Below are positions 9,468 to 22,469 of a stretch of DNA of 64,000 bases, piece after piece (positions within the stretch are counted from its first letter, which is position 1; each line of letters opens with the position of its first letter). Under the pieces are notes generated by a model that worked only from the letters and a program-made list of their open reading frames with translations, did not search any database and was not told the origin of the DNA. A program made the translations under genes and the position numbers. Source of the stretch: Idiomarina piscisalsi (GTDB taxonomy: Bacteria > Pseudomonadota > Gammaproteobacteria > Enterobacterales > Alteromonadaceae); the NCBI RefSeq assembly GCF_002211765.1, contig NZ_CP022133.1, positions 1-64,000 on the forward strand, in the 5' to 3' direction.

Positions 9468-9476
9468 CTATTCACA
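9468..9476 (+). promoter_or_regulatory. Weak DnaA box next to the unwinding region
   Basis: CTATTCACA has two mismatches, but its position matches E. coli R1, the box nearest the unwinding element. Thirteen bases separate it from the trinucleotide run at 9490. Confidence 0.5.
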
Positions 9477-9489
9477 GAAAACCGCTGAC

Positions 9490-9550
9490 TAGTAATAATA
9501 ATAATAAAAGATCTAAATAAGATCCTTTATTGATCTTTTTTTAGATCAAA
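9490..9550 (+). other. Predicted DNA-unwinding element with DnaA-trio-like run
   Basis: The segment opens with TAG followed by five TAA and one AAG (9490-9510), which fits the DnaA-trio pattern described in Bacillus subtilis. GATC sites at 9510, 9521, 9532 and 9544 then recur every 11-12 bp in very AT-rich DNA, resembling the GATC-led 13-mers of E. coli oriC. Strand opening here is inferred from position and composition. Confidence 0.65.
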
Positions 9551-9641
9551 ACCAGTGAACGAAATTTAACCGTTTCGATCTGAGTCAAAGCACGTTAAAA
9601 TAATCGGCTATTTTTCTCTTCTTTAACGAAAGGTCATTTAA

Positions 9642-11537
9642 ATGTCACAACAGAGCCAACAACACTTTGATGTTATTGTTGTCGGTGGAGGACACGCCGG
9701 AACGGAAGCCGCGCTTGCTGCCGCACGTTCAGGTGTTAATACCCTATTGCTTACGCACAATATTGATACTTTAGGACAAATGTCTTGTAACCCCGCTATT
9801 GGCGGCATAGGGAAAGGTCATTTAGTTAAAGAGATTGATGCTTTGGGCGGTGTTATGGCTAAAGCCGCCGACAAAGCAGGCATTCAATTCAGAACATTGA
9901 ATTCATCGAAAGGCCCGGCGGTACGTGCAACACGCGCTCAAGCTGACAGACAGCTTTATAAGCAAGCCATACGCTATGCACTAGAAACGCAACCCAACCT
10001 GTCGATATTCCAGCAAGGGTGCGATGATTTGATCGTAGAAAACGATCAAGTCACCGGTGTCGTTACCCAAATGAGGCTTAAATTCACGGCTAAAACCGTT
10101 GTATTAACGGTGGGAACCTTCCTGGGCGGTCAAATTCATATTGGTTTGGATAATTACCAAGGTGGTCGTGCAGGTGATCCTCCTGCCAATGCACTGGCAA
10201 AACGATTACGTTCTTTGCCACTTCGTGTTGAGCGACTGAAAACCGGTACCCCCCCGCGTATTGCCAGTCATAGCATTGATTTCTCAGTGATGCAGGAACA
10301 ACCGGGTGATAACCCGACCCCAGTATTTTCTTACATGGGGTCGCAGGCTGATCATCCTGAGCAAATCCCGTGCTACATCACTCATACCAATGAAAATACA
10401 CACGATATTATTCGTTCAGGCTTGGATCGTTCGCCCATGTATTCGGGCGTTATTGAAGGCGTAGGACCACGGTATTGTCCATCAATAGAAGACAAAATTA
10501 TGCGATTTGCTGATAAGGGGTCGCATCAGATTTTTGTTGAACCTGAAGGGCTGGATACTTTTGAAGTGTATCCGAATGGTATCTCAACCAGCTTGCCATT
10601 TGACGTACAGCAACAATTAGTGCGTTCAATTAAAGGTTTCGAGAACGCGCATATTACGCGTCCTGGTTACGCCATTGAATATGATTACTTTGATCCAAGA
10701 GATCTAAAACAATCACTGGAAACCAAAGTCATTAATGGTTTGTTCTTTGCTGGACAAATTAACGGGACAACAGGTTATGAAGAGGCCGGTGCGCAAGGTC
10801 TTATTGCAGGCTTAAACGCTGCGCTACAAGCTCAGGGTAAAGAATCCTGGTCACCACGTCGCGATCAAGCCTACATGGGCGTATTGATCGATGATTTATC
10901 GACTCTGGGAACTCAAGAACCCTATCGAATGTTCACCTCTCGGGCGGAATACCGATTGTTATTGCGTGAAGATAATGCCGATATTCGCTTAACCGAGATT
11001 GGTCGTAATCTTGGTTTGGTCGATGACGAACGTTGGGCAGCATTTAATGAAAAAATGGACGCTGTTGAGCAGGAAAAACAGCGTTTGAAAGCGACCTGGG
11101 TTCATAAAGATCACTCAGCCGTTGATCAAATTAATGCACTGGTGAAAAGCCCTGTCACCAAAGAAGTCAATGGTGAAGAGTTATTACGTCGTCCGGAAAT
11201 TCATTACAAAGATTTGGCTAAAACAGAATTTTTCTCGCCAGGGCTGGCTGACCCTGCTGCTGCAGAGCAGGTTGAAATTCAAATCAAATACGCGGGTTAT
11301 ATTTCGCGTCAGCAGGACGAAATTGCAAAACAACAACGTCATGAAAATACCTTACTGCCGTCGCCGTTCGATTACGCTAAAATTAAGGGTTTATCGAACG
11401 AAGTCATTGCGAAGCTGAATGATCATCAGCCGGAAACTGTGGGTAAAGCAGCTCGCATATCAGGTATAACGCCGGCGGCAATTTCCATGTTATTGGTGCA
11501 TCTTAAAAAACAAGGGTTGTTGCGCAAAAGTGCTTAA
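9642..11537 (+). CDS. mnmG: tRNA uridine-5-carboxymethylaminomethyl modification enzyme MnmG (GidA)
   Basis: FAD-dependent partner of MnmE in wobble-uridine modification. The 631-aa protein has the dinucleotide-binding motif [10 protein letters not shown] (about 15-24), the GidA signatures [12 protein letters not shown] and [12 protein letters not shown], and a helical C-terminal MnmE-binding domain. It starts at ATG 9642 after GAAAGG. Its place next to oriC is conserved through Gammaproteobacteria. rsmG follows within 10 bp, so the two are surely cotranscribed. Confidence 0.98.
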   Translation: MSQQSQQHFDVIVVGGGHAGTEAALAAARSGVNTLLLTHNIDTLGQMSCNPAIGGIGKGHLVKEIDALGGVMAKAADKAGIQFRTLNSSKGPAVRATRAQADRQLYKQAIRYALETQPNLSIFQQGCDDLIVENDQVTGVVTQMRLKFTAKTVVLTVGTFLGGQIHIGLDNYQGGRAGDPPANALAKRLRSLPLRVERLKTGTPPRIASHSIDFSVMQEQPGDNPTPVFSYMGSQADHPEQIPCYITHTNENTHDIIRSGLDRSPMYSGVIEGVGPRYCPSIEDKIMRFADKGSHQIFVEPEGLDTFEVYPNGISTSLPFDVQQQLVRSIKGFENAHITRPGYAIEYDYFDPRDLKQSLETKVINGLFFAGQINGTTGYEEAGAQGLIAGLNAALQAQGKESWSPRRDQAYMGVLIDDLSTLGTQEPYRMFTSRAEYRLLLREDNADIRLTEIGRNLGLVDDERWAAFNEKMDAVEQEKQRLKATWVHKDHSAVDQINALVKSPVTKEVNGEELLRRPEIHYKDLAKTEFFSPGLADPAAAEQVEIQIKYAGYISRQQDEIAKQQRHENTLLPSPFDYAKIKGLSNEVIAKLNDHQPETVGKAARISGITPAAISMLLVHLKKQGLLRKSA

Positions 11538-11546
11538 GGATTGAGT

Positions 11547-12167
11547 GTGGAAGAGCAGTTAAAGCAGTATTTACAGCAAGCTGACATAACCCTGACAGAC
11601 CAGCAAGTTCAACAACAAGTCGCGCTTGTTGGTTTATTAGATAAGTGGAATAAAGCGTACAATTTGACCAGTGTACGTAATCCAAATGATATGCTTACTC
11701 GGCATATTATGGACAGTGTAACCGTACGACCCTATTTACAAGGGCAGCGTTTCATTGACGTTGGAACGGGTCCTGGTTTGCCGGGGCTGCCGCTGGCTAT
11801 AGCTGAACCGGACAAAGAATTTGTATTACTGGACAGTTTGGGTAAACGAATTCGTTTTATTCGCCAAGTTTGTCACGAACTAAAATTGGATAATGTCACC
11901 GCTGTTCAGGCCCGCGTTGAAGAATATCAGGATGAGGCTCAGTTTGATGGTGTTATCAGTAGAGCCTTTGCCTCGCTTAATGATATGCTGAGTTGGTGTC
12001 AGCATTTACCGAAAAAGAACGGTAAATTTTATGCATTGAAAGGTTTATACCCTCAAGATGAGTTAGACGAGTTGACTGAGGGATTTGAAGTCGATGATAT
12101 TCAGCAAATTAACGTTCCGGGCATTGACGCGAGCCGACATATCGTCATTATAAGCAAACGGTCGTAA
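11547..12167 (+). CDS. rsmG: 16S rRNA (guanine-527-N7)-methyltransferase RsmG
   Basis: Methylates G527 of 16S rRNA using SAM. The 206-aa protein contains the SAM loop [14 protein letters not shown] and the conserved [11 protein letters not shown] and [10 protein letters not shown] segments. GTG at 11547 is preferred over TTG at 11541: the AAGGA at 11536-11540 is then 6 bases away instead of touching the start, and the N-terminus aligns in length with E. coli RsmG. It lies 9 bp downstream of mnmG. Confidence 0.95.
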   Translation: MEEQLKQYLQQADITLTDQQVQQQVALVGLLDKWNKAYNLTSVRNPNDMLTRHIMDSVTVRPYLQGQRFIDVGTGPGLPGLPLAIAEPDKEFVLLDSLGKRIRFIRQVCHELKLDNVTAVQARVEEYQDEAQFDGVISRAFASLNDMLSWCQHLPKKNGKFYALKGLYPQDELDELTEGFEVDDIQQINVPGIDASRHIVIISKRS

Positions 12168-12212
12168 AACCGAGCGTCGAGTCGACGACAACAACAAGAG
12201 GTTACCAAACCC

Positions 12213-13007
12213 GTGGCTACAACCATTGCTATTGCAAACCAAAAAGGTGGCGTTGGAAAAACAACAACAGCGGTGAATTTAGCGGCCTCTATGGCGGCTA
12301 CTCGCCGTAAAGTGCTGCTTATTGATTTAGATCCACAGGGTAATGCCACTATGGGCAGCGGCGTCGATAAGTACGACGTTGAAAACACCATTTACGAACT
12401 GTTGATAGAAGAAAAGCCGGTCAAAGACGTTGCTATCACAGACACCAATGGAAAATACCATCTTATTGCCGCTAACGCAGACGCTACTGCCGCTGAAATA
12501 AAATTAATGGAAGTATTTGCTCGCGAACTGCGGTTACGTAATGCATTGAAGTCAGTTCAGGATAGTTACGATTTTATCTTTATTGACTGCCCGCCATCGC
12601 TGAATATGTTGACCGTGAATGGTATGGCGGCGGCTGACTCTATTTTAGTACCAATGCAGTGCGAATATTATGCCTTAGAAGGCTTAACGGCATTAATGGA
12701 AACGATTCGTCAGCTTGCTGATGTTGTGAACCCGGGGCTTGAGATTGAAGGTATACTGCGAACCATGTATGACCCTCGCAATCGCCTGGCAAATGATGTT
12801 TCTGAACAGTTAAAAAATCACTTTGGTGATAAGGTTTATCGTACCGTCATACCCCGTAACGTTCGCTTAGCCGAGGCGCCCTCGTTTGGTGCGCCGGCAA
12901 TGTACTATGATAAATCGTCAACGGGCTCGAAAGCCTACTTGTCATTGGCCGGTGAGCTGATTCGACGAGCAGAAAGCAAAAATAACAGCGTTGTAGAAGA
13001 ATCTTAA
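12213..13007 (+). CDS. parA: Chromosome partitioning ATPase ParA (Soj)
   Basis: Walker-type ATPase that moves ParB-bound origins to daughter cells. The 264-aa protein has the deviant Walker A KGGVGKTTT near residue 11 and the FIDCPPSLNMLT segment of this family. It starts at GTG (12213), preceded by AGAGG. It is followed by parB after 18 bp, in the conserved order mnmG-rsmG-parA-parB. Confidence 0.97.
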   Translation: MATTIAIANQKGGVGKTTTAVNLAASMAATRRKVLLIDLDPQGNATMGSGVDKYDVENTIYELLIEEKPVKDVAITDTNGKYHLIAANADATAAEIKLMEVFARELRLRNALKSVQDSYDFIFIDCPPSLNMLTVNGMAAADSILVPMQCEYYALEGLTALMETIRQLADVVNPGLEIEGILRTMYDPRNRLANDVSEQLKNHFGDKVYRTVIPRNVRLAEAPSFGAPAMYYDKSSTGSKAYLSLAGELIRRAESKNNSVVEES

Positions 13008-13025
13008 CAAGGGAATTTATTCAGC

Positions 13026-13904
13026 ATGTCGGCAAAAAAACGAGGACTGGGTCGCGGTTTAGATGCGCTTTTAACGAGTAACCAGCAAAACTCTGAGCGT
13101 CAATCATCAGAACAAGTTTCTGAAGAAGCAAAAGGCGAACTTCAAAAACTGCCTATTGAACAGCTGAAACCGGGCCGTTATCAACCTCGTAAAGACATGT
13201 CGCCTGAAGCGTTGGAAGACTTAGCGGCTTCCGTTAAAGCGCAAGGCATTATCCAGCCGATTGTGGTACGCCCTACCGGTAAAGATGAATACGAAATTAT
13301 TGCAGGCGAACGACGGTGGCGTGCGGCGCAGTTGGCTAAGCTTGATATGGTGCCTTGCTTAGTTAAAAACGTACCTGATGAAGCGGCGGTTGCAATTGCG
13401 CTCATTGAAAATATTCAGCGCGAAGACTTAAACGCCATGGAAGAAGCCACCGCGTTACAACGTTTGCTTGATGAATTTCAAATGACTCATCAGGACGTGG
13501 CTCAAGCCGTGGGAAAATCGCGTACTACTGTGACGAATTTATTGCGTCTTAATAACCTTGAAGAAGGCGTTAAAGTACTTTTAGAGCGCGGTGACATCGA
13601 ACTGGGTCATGCTAAATTACTTCTAGCTTTGCAAGGTGAGCAACAAGCTGACGTTGCTCAGCAAATCGTCGCAAAAGATATGACCGTACGTGACGCAGAA
13701 AAACTTGTTCGCCGTACCATTGACCCTCCTAAACAACCTGAAAAACCAGAGCCTGACGCTAATATTGAACATTTGGAAACTAAGTTGTCAGAAACACTCG
13801 GTGCAAAAGTGCAAATCAATCACGGCCGAAAAGGCAAAGGTAAACTGGTTATCAACTATACAAGTCTTGATGAACTGGACGGGATACTGACCCACATCAA
13901 GTAA
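13026..13904 (+). CDS. parB: Chromosome partitioning protein ParB (Spo0J)
   Basis: Binds parS sites near the origin, spreads as a CTP-dependent clamp and stimulates ParA. The 292-aa protein shows a short Lys/Arg-rich N-terminal ParA-interacting segment (KKRGLGRGLDALL), the CTPase-domain signature GERRWRAAQLA, a helix-turn-helix region (THQDVAQAVGKSRTTVTNLL) and a C-terminal dimerisation domain. I did not find a canonical parS site in this window. Confidence 0.97.
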   Translation: MSAKKRGLGRGLDALLTSNQQNSERQSSEQVSEEAKGELQKLPIEQLKPGRYQPRKDMSPEALEDLAASVKAQGIIQPIVVRPTGKDEYEIIAGERRWRAAQLAKLDMVPCLVKNVPDEAAVAIALIENIQREDLNAMEEATALQRLLDEFQMTHQDVAQAVGKSRTTVTNLLRLNNLEEGVKVLLERGDIELGHAKLLLALQGEQQADVAQQIVAKDMTVRDAEKLVRRTIDPPKQPEKPEPDANIEHLETKLSETLGAKVQINHGRKGKGKLVINYTSLDELDGILTHIK

Positions 13905-13978
13905 AAATCTGCATCTTACTGAAACGTGTAGAACTTTTGTTAAATGGCATAGAAAACAACGCCTACAGCCAAATTTGT

Positions 13979-14006
13979 TTGCAATTTCGGGGTAGATCTT
14001 TATACT
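13979..14006 (+). promoter_or_regulatory. Predicted promoter of the atp operon
   Basis: A -35-like TTGCAA (13979-13984) and a -10 TATACT (14001-14006) are separated by 16 bp, about 70 bp before the chosen atpI start. A small hairpin ACAGCT/AGCTGT follows near 14023-14040. This fits a start for the ATP synthase operon independent of parAB. Confidence 0.55.
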
Positions 14007-14074
14007 AGCGCCAGTTTCATTACAGCTGTCTAAAAGCTGTGCAACAAGAGCCGCCAGTTAAAAGGTTTTACATC

Positions 14075-14461
14075 GTGACACAGGCATTGAATGCGGTAGG
14101 TAAACAACTGGCAGGAAAAATCGTTGCAACACAATTTTTGGTGTTGCTGGTTGCATCATTAGTCACGATCACAATTTCTAGCTTACAGTCGGGCCTTGGT
14201 ATTTTATCCGGCGGACTGTCAGCGGTAATACCCAACGCTCTATTTGCCGTCATAGCGTTTCGTCATGCAGGCGCAAGAGCGAATAAAAAGGTCGTCCAGA
14301 GCTTTTTTGTGGGCGAAGGCGTAAAGTTAATTTTAACGGCAGTGCTGCTCGTATTGGCGTTGCTGGTAACAAATTTTAATCCTGTGTGGTTGTTAACGGG
14401 TTTTGTCATTACCGTCATCATGCAGTGGATTGCACCAATTTTGTTTTTAAAATCAACGTAA
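14075..14461 (+). CDS. atpI: ATP synthase assembly protein AtpI
   Basis: Small inner-membrane protein that helps assemble the c-ring. The 128-aa product has four predicted membrane helices and the family-like GGLSAVIPNALFA and FFVGEGVKLI segments. GTG at 14075 is preferred over GTG at 14039: AAAAGG precedes it at suitable spacing, and the N-terminus then matches the E. coli protein in length. It is the first gene of the ATP synthase operon, 12 bp before atpB. Confidence 0.88.
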   Translation: MTQALNAVGKQLAGKIVATQFLVLLVASLVTITISSLQSGLGILSGGLSAVIPNALFAVIAFRHAGARANKKVVQSFFVGEGVKLILTAVLLVLALLVTNFNPVWLLTGFVITVIMQWIAPILFLKST

Positions 14462-15271
<810 letters not shown>

Positions 15272-15321
15272 GTTTTAATACGTTTTAACTGAAAAGTTTT
15301 TGTTTTACTTTTTAACTTTAA

Positions 15322-15600
<279 letters not shown>

Positions 15601-15637
15601 GCGCGATTCGACGGTCACCAGATAAAGGAGGTCCGTT

Positions 15638-16108
15638 GTGGATATCAACGCAACTCTAATTGGACAAACGATCGCGTTCATCGTGTTCGTGTGGTTCTGC
15701 ATGAAGTTCGTGTGGCCACCGATCATCAATGCTATCGAAGAGCGTCAGAAGAAAATTGCTGACGGTCTAAATGCGGGCGAACGCGCTCAAAAAGATTTAG
15801 AAAAAGCCCAGGAAGAAATTGCTGAGCAGCTAAAAGAAGCGAAACAGCAGGCGGCTGAAATCGTTGAACAGGCGAAAAAACGTGGCGCTAAAATCGTTGA
15901 GGAAGAAACTCAACGTGGTCACGAAGAACGTGAAAAAATCGTTGCGTCGGGTCACGAAGAAGTCACTGCTGAGCGTAACCGCGCTCGCGAAGAGCTGCGC
16001 AAGCAAGTTGCTGTTCTTGCAGTAACAGGGGCTCAGAAAATCATCGAGCGTGAAATTGATAAAGACGCTCACAGCGACATTGTTGAAAAACTGGTCGCTG
16101 AACTTTAA
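15638..16108 (+). CDS. atpF: F0F1 ATP synthase subunit b
   Basis: Peripheral stalk subunit of 156 aa: one N-terminal membrane helix (about residues 5-26) followed by a long charged coiled coil rich in Glu, Lys, Gln and Ala. It starts at GTG (15638), which is compensated by a near-ideal AAAGGAGGT sequence. Size and composition match the E. coli subunit b of 156 aa. Confidence 0.97.
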   Translation: MDINATLIGQTIAFIVFVWFCMKFVWPPIINAIEERQKKIADGLNAGERAQKDLEKAQEEIAEQLKEAKQQAAEIVEQAKKRGAKIVEEETQRGHEEREKIVASGHEEVTAERNRAREELRKQVAVLAVTGAQKIIEREIDKDAHSDIVEKLVAEL

Positions 16109-16126
16109 TAAAGGGGTTTAGAGCTT

Positions 16127-16660
16127 ATGTCAGAATTGACTACGGTCGCTCGCCCCTACGCTAAAGCAGCTTTTGATTTTGCTTTGGAACAAGGAGCGCT
16201 TGATAAGTGGGACGAAATGCTCTCTTTTGCTGCCTCGGTAGCACAGGATGAAGCTATAGCGTCTTTCTTGAGCAGCTCTGCGACTGTTGGAAAAACCACG
16301 GAAGTATTTCTTGGTGTTTGCGGCGATGAAATCGACGACAACATGAAGAATTTCCTTAAGGTTATGGCGGAAAACGAACGTTTACCGGCCTTACCAGCAG
16401 TAAGTGAGCTTTATCAGGCGTTTCGTGCAGAATATGACAAAGAAGTTACTGTCGATGTCAAATCAGCCACTCGGTTACTGAAAGCACAGCAAACTGAGTT
16501 AAGCAAAGCACTGGAAAAACGTCTGCAACGCAAAATTAAGCTGAACTGCAGTGTTGATAAGTCCATCATTGGTGGGCTGGTCATTGAAGCAGGTGACACC
16601 GTTATCGATGGCACCTTGCGTGGCAAGCTCGATAGACTTGCCACCGCACTGCAATCCTAA
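16127..16660 (+). CDS. atpH: F0F1 ATP synthase subunit delta
   Basis: Connects F1 to the b stalk. The 177-aa protein starts with [15 protein letters not shown], the family N-terminus, and ends with the [20 protein letters not shown] signature of the delta/OSCP family. It lies between atpF (18 bp) and atpA (14 bp). Confidence 0.97.
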   Translation: MSELTTVARPYAKAAFDFALEQGALDKWDEMLSFAASVAQDEAIASFLSSSATVGKTTEVFLGVCGDEIDDNMKNFLKVMAENERLPALPAVSELYQAFRAEYDKEVTVDVKSATRLLKAQQTELSKALEKRLQRKIKLNCSVDKSIIGGLVIEAGDTVIDGTLRGKLDRLATALQS

Positions 16661-16674
16661 TTGGGGACTTGAGC

Positions 16675-18216
16675 ATGCAATTGAATTCAAATGAAATCGC
16701 AGAACTTATCAAACAGCGAATTGAGAAGTTCGAAGTCACCAGCGAAGCTCGTAACGAAGGTACCATCATGTCTGTTCAAGACGGTATCATTCGTGTTCAC
16801 GGACTTGCAGACTGTCTGCAAGGTGAAATGATTGAGCTTCCTGGTAATCGTTACGCTATCGCATTGAACCTTGAACGTGATTCGGTCGGTGCGGTTGTTA
16901 TGGGCCCTTATGCAGATTTGCAGGAAGGCACCAAAGTAAAATCTACCGGTCGTATCTTAGAAGTTCCGGTTGGTGAAAAACTGTTAGGCCGTGTGGTTAA
17001 CACGCTGGGTCAACCTATTGATGGTAAAGGCCCTGTTGAAGCGGACGGCTATGAGCCAGTTGAGAAAATCGCACCAGGTGTTATCGAACGTCAATCAGTT
17101 GATCAGCCAGTTCAAACGGGTTACAAATCAATTGACTCGATGATCCCAGTCGGTCGTGGTCAGCGTGAGCTTATCATCGGTGACCGTCAAACTGGTAAAA
17201 CTGCCCTAGCTGTTGACGCCATCATTAACCAGAAAAACTCTGGTATTAAGTGTGTTTACGTAGCCATTGGTCAGAAAAACTCAACCATCTCTGCTGTTGT
17301 ACGTAAGCTGGAAGAGCACGGCGCATTGGAAAACACCATTGTGGTTGCGGCTTCTGCTTCAGAGTCTGCAGCACTGCAATACCTGGCAGCCTACTCAGGT
17401 TGTACTATGGGTGAATACTTCCGTGACCGCGGTGAAGACGCTTTGATCGTATACGATGACCTCTCTAAGCAGGCTGTTGCATATCGTCAAATTTCACTGT
17501 TGCTGCGTCGTCCGCCAGGTCGTGAAGCATTCCCTGGTGACGTTTTCTACCTCCACTCTCGCTTACTTGAGCGTGCAGCGCGTGTTAACGCTGACTACGT
17601 AGAAAAGTTCACTGACGGTAAAGTCAAAGGCCAAACGGGTTCTTTAACTGCCTTACCTATCATTGAAACTCAGGCAGGTGACGTATCGGCGTTCGTACCG
17701 ACTAACGTTATCTCAATCACCGATGGTCAGATCTTCTTAGAAACTGACTTGTTTAACTCAGGTATTCGTCCTGCGGTTAACGCTGGTGTTTCGGTTTCTC
17801 GTGTTGGTGGTTCAGCACAGACCAAAATCATCAAGAAGCTGGGTGGCGGTATCCGTCTTGCCTTGGCTCAGTATCGTGAATTGGCGGCATTCGCTCAGTT
17901 CGCATCTGACCTTGATGAATCGACTCGTTCACAGTTGGAACACGGTCAGCGTGTAACCGAACTGATGAAACAGAAACAGTACAAGCCTATGAGCGTGTCT
18001 CAAATGGCTGTATCAATTTATGCCGTTGAAAAAGGCTTCTTGAAAGACGTCGAAATCGACAAAATCATGGATTTTGAAGAGTCGCTGCAATCTTTCATGG
18101 CGAGCGAATACGCCGAGCTAATGGCTGAGATTGATAAAACTGGCAACTATAACGACGACATCGATGCGCAACTGAAAGCCGCGCTTGAGAAATTCAAGCA
18201 AACGCAATCATGGTAA
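16675..18216 (+). CDS. atpA: F0F1 ATP synthase subunit alpha
   Basis: Non-catalytic nucleotide-binding subunit of F1. ATG at 16675 gives [12 protein letters not shown] and 513 aa, the same length as E. coli AtpA; the in-frame TTG at 16669 lengthens it by two residues and is less likely. Walker A GDRQTGKT and the [19 protein letters not shown] segment are clear. No frameshift or unusual residue is visible. Confidence 0.98.
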   Translation: MQLNSNEIAELIKQRIEKFEVTSEARNEGTIMSVQDGIIRVHGLADCLQGEMIELPGNRYAIALNLERDSVGAVVMGPYADLQEGTKVKSTGRILEVPVGEKLLGRVVNTLGQPIDGKGPVEADGYEPVEKIAPGVIERQSVDQPVQTGYKSIDSMIPVGRGQRELIIGDRQTGKTALAVDAIINQKNSGIKCVYVAIGQKNSTISAVVRKLEEHGALENTIVVAASASESAALQYLAAYSGCTMGEYFRDRGEDALIVYDDLSKQAVAYRQISLLLRRPPGREAFPGDVFYLHSRLLERAARVNADYVEKFTDGKVKGQTGSLTALPIIETQAGDVSAFVPTNVISITDGQIFLETDLFNSGIRPAVNAGVSVSRVGGSAQTKIIKKLGGGIRLALAQYRELAAFAQFASDLDESTRSQLEHGQRVTELMKQKQYKPMSVSQMAVSIYAVEKGFLKDVEIDKIMDFEESLQSFMASEYAELMAEIDKTGNYNDDIDAQLKAALEKFKQTQSW

Positions 18217-18270
18217 TCGCACCTGGCCGCAGTAGCGGCCATTTGTCGTTGAGTTAACAGGAGAATCGTC

Positions 18271-19134
18271 ATGGCCAGCGGTAAAGAGATAAAAACTCAG
18301 ATCTCGAGTATCGGTAATACTCAGAAGATCACCAGTGCTATGGAAATGGTCGCTGCGTCGAAAATGAAAAAGGCGCAGGAACGTATGGAGGCAAGTCGCC
18401 CCTATGCGGACACCATTCGCAAGGTGATTGGTCATGTGGCGCGCGGTAACCTTGAGTATCGTCATCCATTTATGGAAGAACGTCAGGTTAAGCGTGTGGG
18501 TTACATCATTGTTTCTACCGACCGTGGTTTGTGTGGCGGCTTGAACGGTAATGAGTTCAAGAAAGTCGTTAAGCATGCTAACGAATGGAAAGAGCAGGAT
18601 GTTGAAGCGGATTTTGCCGCAATAGGCAGCAAAGCAACCGGTTTCTTCAAGCGTTTTGGTAAGTTGAAAGCGCAAGTTTCAGGTATGGGCGATAAGCCAG
18701 AGCTGAAAGAAATCACCGGTTCTATCCAGGTTATGCTGGATGCCTTTGAAGAAGGTAAAATTGATCGCTTGTACGTCGTATTCAACAAATTTGTGAATAC
18801 GATGACCCAGGAGCCGACCATTCATCAATTGTTGCCATTGCCGCAAGCAGGATCGGAAGAAGAAGTGCAAACAGGTAGCTGGGATTACCTGTATGAGCCG
18901 AATCCAGAAAGTATTCTAGATACGCTAATCCGTCGCTTTGTAGAAATGCAGGTGTATCAGGGTGTCGTAGATAACTTTGCTAGTGAGCAAGCCGCTCGGA
19001 TGATTGCGATGAAGGCTGCGACTGACAACGCCGAAGATATTATCGATCAGCTGCAATTGCAGTATAACAAGGCGCGTCAGGCAGCAATTACGCAAGAAAT
19101 TTCGGAAATCGTGTCCGGCGCCGAAGCGGTATAA
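18271..19134 (+). CDS. atpG: F0F1 ATP synthase subunit gamma
   Basis: Central rotor shaft of 287 aa. N- and C-terminal helices that form the coiled coil are recognisable ([20 protein letters not shown] at the start, [20 protein letters not shown] at the end), and [11 protein letters not shown] marks the Rossmann-like core. A 54-bp gap with ACAGGAGAA lies between atpA and this gene. Confidence 0.98.
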   Translation: MASGKEIKTQISSIGNTQKITSAMEMVAASKMKKAQERMEASRPYADTIRKVIGHVARGNLEYRHPFMEERQVKRVGYIIVSTDRGLCGGLNGNEFKKVVKHANEWKEQDVEADFAAIGSKATGFFKRFGKLKAQVSGMGDKPELKEITGSIQVMLDAFEEGKIDRLYVVFNKFVNTMTQEPTIHQLLPLPQAGSEEEVQTGSWDYLYEPNPESILDTLIRRFVEMQVYQGVVDNFASEQAARMIAMKAATDNAEDIIDQLQLQYNKARQAAITQEISEIVSGAEAV

Positions 19135-19158
19135 CGCGGCAACGGTTAACAGAATTGA

Positions 19159-20562
<1,404 letters not shown>

Positions 20563-20579
20563 CCAACCGGGAGGTTTGA

Positions 20580-20996
20580 ATGGCAACACAAACATTAAAT
20601 CTGGACGTTGTTAGCGCTGAAGAGAAACTGTTCTCAGGCGTCGTACAAACGGTTCAGGTTTCTGGTAGCGAAGGTGAGCTGGGTATTTACCCAGGTCACG
20701 CACCTCTACTGACAAAAATTAAGCCAGGTATGGTGCGTTATGTCAGTGAAGCAGGTGATGAAGAGCTTATGTATGTCGCTGGCGGTGTTCTAGAAGTTCA
20801 GCCGGGTCATGTCATTGTACTTGCTGATGTTGCAGTACGTGGCGATGAGCTAGATGAGCAAGCCGCAGAAGCTGCGAAAAAACGTGCTGAAGAAGCGATT
20901 GCTGACTCGAGTGCTGATGTCACTTATGCGGAAGCTATTGCCGAATTATCACGTGCGTTGGCTCAGCTTGAGGTTATTCGTAAGCTTAAGCGCTAA
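20580..20996 (+). CDS. atpC: F0F1 ATP synthase subunit epsilon
   Basis: Regulatory rotor subunit, 138 aa: an N-terminal beta sandwich ([17 protein letters not shown]) and two C-terminal helices rich in Ala and Glu that can inhibit hydrolysis. CGGGAGG lies just upstream of the ATG. It is the last gene of the atp operon, followed by a strong terminator. Confidence 0.97.
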   Translation: MATQTLNLDVVSAEEKLFSGVVQTVQVSGSEGELGIYPGHAPLLTKIKPGMVRYVSEAGDEELMYVAGGVLEVQPGHVIVLADVAVRGDELDEQAAEAAKKRAEEAIADSSADVTYAEAIAELSRALAQLEVIRKLKR

Positions 20997-21015
20997 AAGT
21001 TTGTATATAACCTGT

Positions 21016-21051
21016 AAAAGGCCTTGTTGTGAGTACAACAAGGCCTTTTTT
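21016..21051 (+). terminator. Rho-independent terminator of the atp operon
   Basis: A stem of about 13 bp, GGCCTTGTTGT pairing with ACAACAAGGCC around a GAGT loop, is followed by six T residues. It lies 20 bp after the atpC stop. Confidence 0.95.
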
Positions 21052-21098
21052 GTCGTTACAATGCCGGTTATGAATGTTTTATTAAGGACTCGATAATT

Positions 21099-22466
21099 AT
21101 GAAGTTACGCGTTGTGATTCTGGCGGCTGGTAAAGGAACCAGAATGCGCTCAGACTTACCCAAAGTGCTGCATAAGGTGGCGAATAAACCAATGGTTGAG
21201 CACGTGATTGATACCGCGCGTTCGTTAAAGCCTGAGGCAGTAAACCTGATATATGGCCATGGCGGTGAGCAATTACAGCAAAGTATTCAGGGCGACGATT
21301 TAACCTGGGTAGAGCAACGCGAACAACTCGGCACCGGACATGCGGTTCAACAAGTTATTCCCTTCCTGAATGATGATGAAAAAGTCGTTATTTTATACGG
21401 TGACGTGCCGTTACTAAGTGAGTCCACTCTAATCAAACTATTAACGGCCACACAAACCACTGAGCTGGGTCTTCTTACCATGACGCTCGATGACCCAACC
21501 GGTTATGGTCGTATTGTTAGGAACACAGACAAGCAAGTTACCGGGATTGTGGAGCAAAAAGACGCAAGCACAGAGCAACTAGTGATTCAGGAAGTGAACA
21601 CCGGTATTATGATTGCCGATGGTGCCAAGCTAAAATCGTGGTTAGAAAATTTAAGCAACAACAATGCACAGAAAGAATATTATTTGACGGATATTGTGGC
21701 GATGGCCGCTGAACAGGGTGTGACAATTGCCACCGCACAACCCGACGCAACCTATGAAGTTGAGGGGGCGAATAATCGCCAGCAGTTAGCTCAACTAGAA
21801 CGAGCTTTTCAGCGCCGAAAGGCCGATGAGTTAATGACTCAAGGCGTCACTTTAATTGACCCTGCCCGTTTCGATTGTCGTGGTAAATTAACCGTAGGCA
21901 ACGATGTGACTTTCGATATTAACGTGGTTATTGAAGGTGATGTCACTATTGGTAATAACGTCACTATTGAGCCTAACTGTGTCATTAAAGACGCTAAAAT
22001 CGGCGACAACACGGTGGTTCGTGCGAATTCACACATTGAAGGTGCGACAGTAGCGCAAAATTGCAAAGTGGGTCCATTTGCTCGCTTGCGCCCCGGTGCG
22101 GAACTTGCTGATGAAGCGCAGGTCGGAAACTTTGTTGAAATGAAGAAAAGCCGCTTAGGTAAAGGCTCGAAAGCAAGTCACTTAACTTATTTGGGCGACG
22201 CTCAGGTGGGTGACTATGCGAACATTGGTGCGGGAACCATTACCTGTAACTACGACGGCGTGAATAAATTTTTGACCGAAATAGGTAATGGTGCGTTTAT
22301 TGGCTCTAACAGCTCATTGGTCGCACCGGTAAAAATTGGCAATAATGCGACCGTTGGTGCTGGCTCAGTGGTCACTCGTGAAGTGGCAGACCAAGAACTT
22401 GCAGTAGCGCGTGGTAAACAGCGTAATATCAGTGGCTGGCAACGCCCTCAGAAAAAAGGAAGTTAA
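21099..22466 (+). CDS. glmU: Bifunctional N-acetylglucosamine-1-phosphate uridyltransferase / glucosamine-1-phosphate acetyltransferase
   Basis: Makes UDP-GlcNAc for peptidoglycan and LPS. The 455-aa protein has the nucleotidyltransferase signature LAAGKGTRM (about 8-16) and a C-terminal left-handed beta helix of hexapeptide repeats starting near residue 250 ([20 protein letters not shown] region) with the acetyltransferase active-site part [10 protein letters not shown]. glmS follows after 3 bp, the usual glmUS operon. Confidence 0.98.
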   Translation: MKLRVVILAAGKGTRMRSDLPKVLHKVANKPMVEHVIDTARSLKPEAVNLIYGHGGEQLQQSIQGDDLTWVEQREQLGTGHAVQQVIPFLNDDEKVVILYGDVPLLSESTLIKLLTATQTTELGLLTMTLDDPTGYGRIVRNTDKQVTGIVEQKDASTEQLVIQEVNTGIMIADGAKLKSWLENLSNNNAQKEYYLTDIVAMAAEQGVTIATAQPDATYEVEGANNRQQLAQLERAFQRRKADELMTQGVTLIDPARFDCRGKLTVGNDVTFDINVVIEGDVTIGNNVTIEPNCVIKDAKIGDNTVVRANSHIEGATVAQNCKVGPFARLRPGAELADEAQVGNFVEMKKSRLGKGSKASHLTYLGDAQVGDYANIGAGTITCNYDGVNKFLTEIGNGAFIGSNSSLVAPVKIGNNATVGAGSVVTREVADQELAVARGKQRNISGWQRPQKKGS

Positions 22467-22469
22467 GTT

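Larger units (their letters stand above)
9253..9641. other. oriC: Chromosomal replication origin oriC
   Basis: The 389-bp gene-free region between mioC and mnmG has the same neighbours as E. coli oriC. It carries 12 GATC (Dam) sites between 9251 and 9580, where about one would be expected by chance. DnaA boxes include TTATACACA on the minus strand at 9361-9369, TTATCCACG at 9379-9387, TTATCTACA at 9413-9421 and a weak CTATTCACA at 9468-9476. A TAG/TAA trinucleotide run (9490-9510) and an AT-rich GATC-phased stretch (9510-9550) sit on the mnmG side, where E. coli has its 13-mer unwinding repeats. Confidence 0.93.

Noticed and set aside
9332..9520. A 62-aa open frame inside oriC
   Set aside because: It consists of DnaA boxes, GATC sites and the TAA run read as codons, with no domain and low-complexity Asn/Lys content.
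13905..14038. A parS site just downstream of parB
   Set aside because: The GAAACGTG string near 13921 lacks the full palindrome of the TGTTNCACGTGAAACA consensus.
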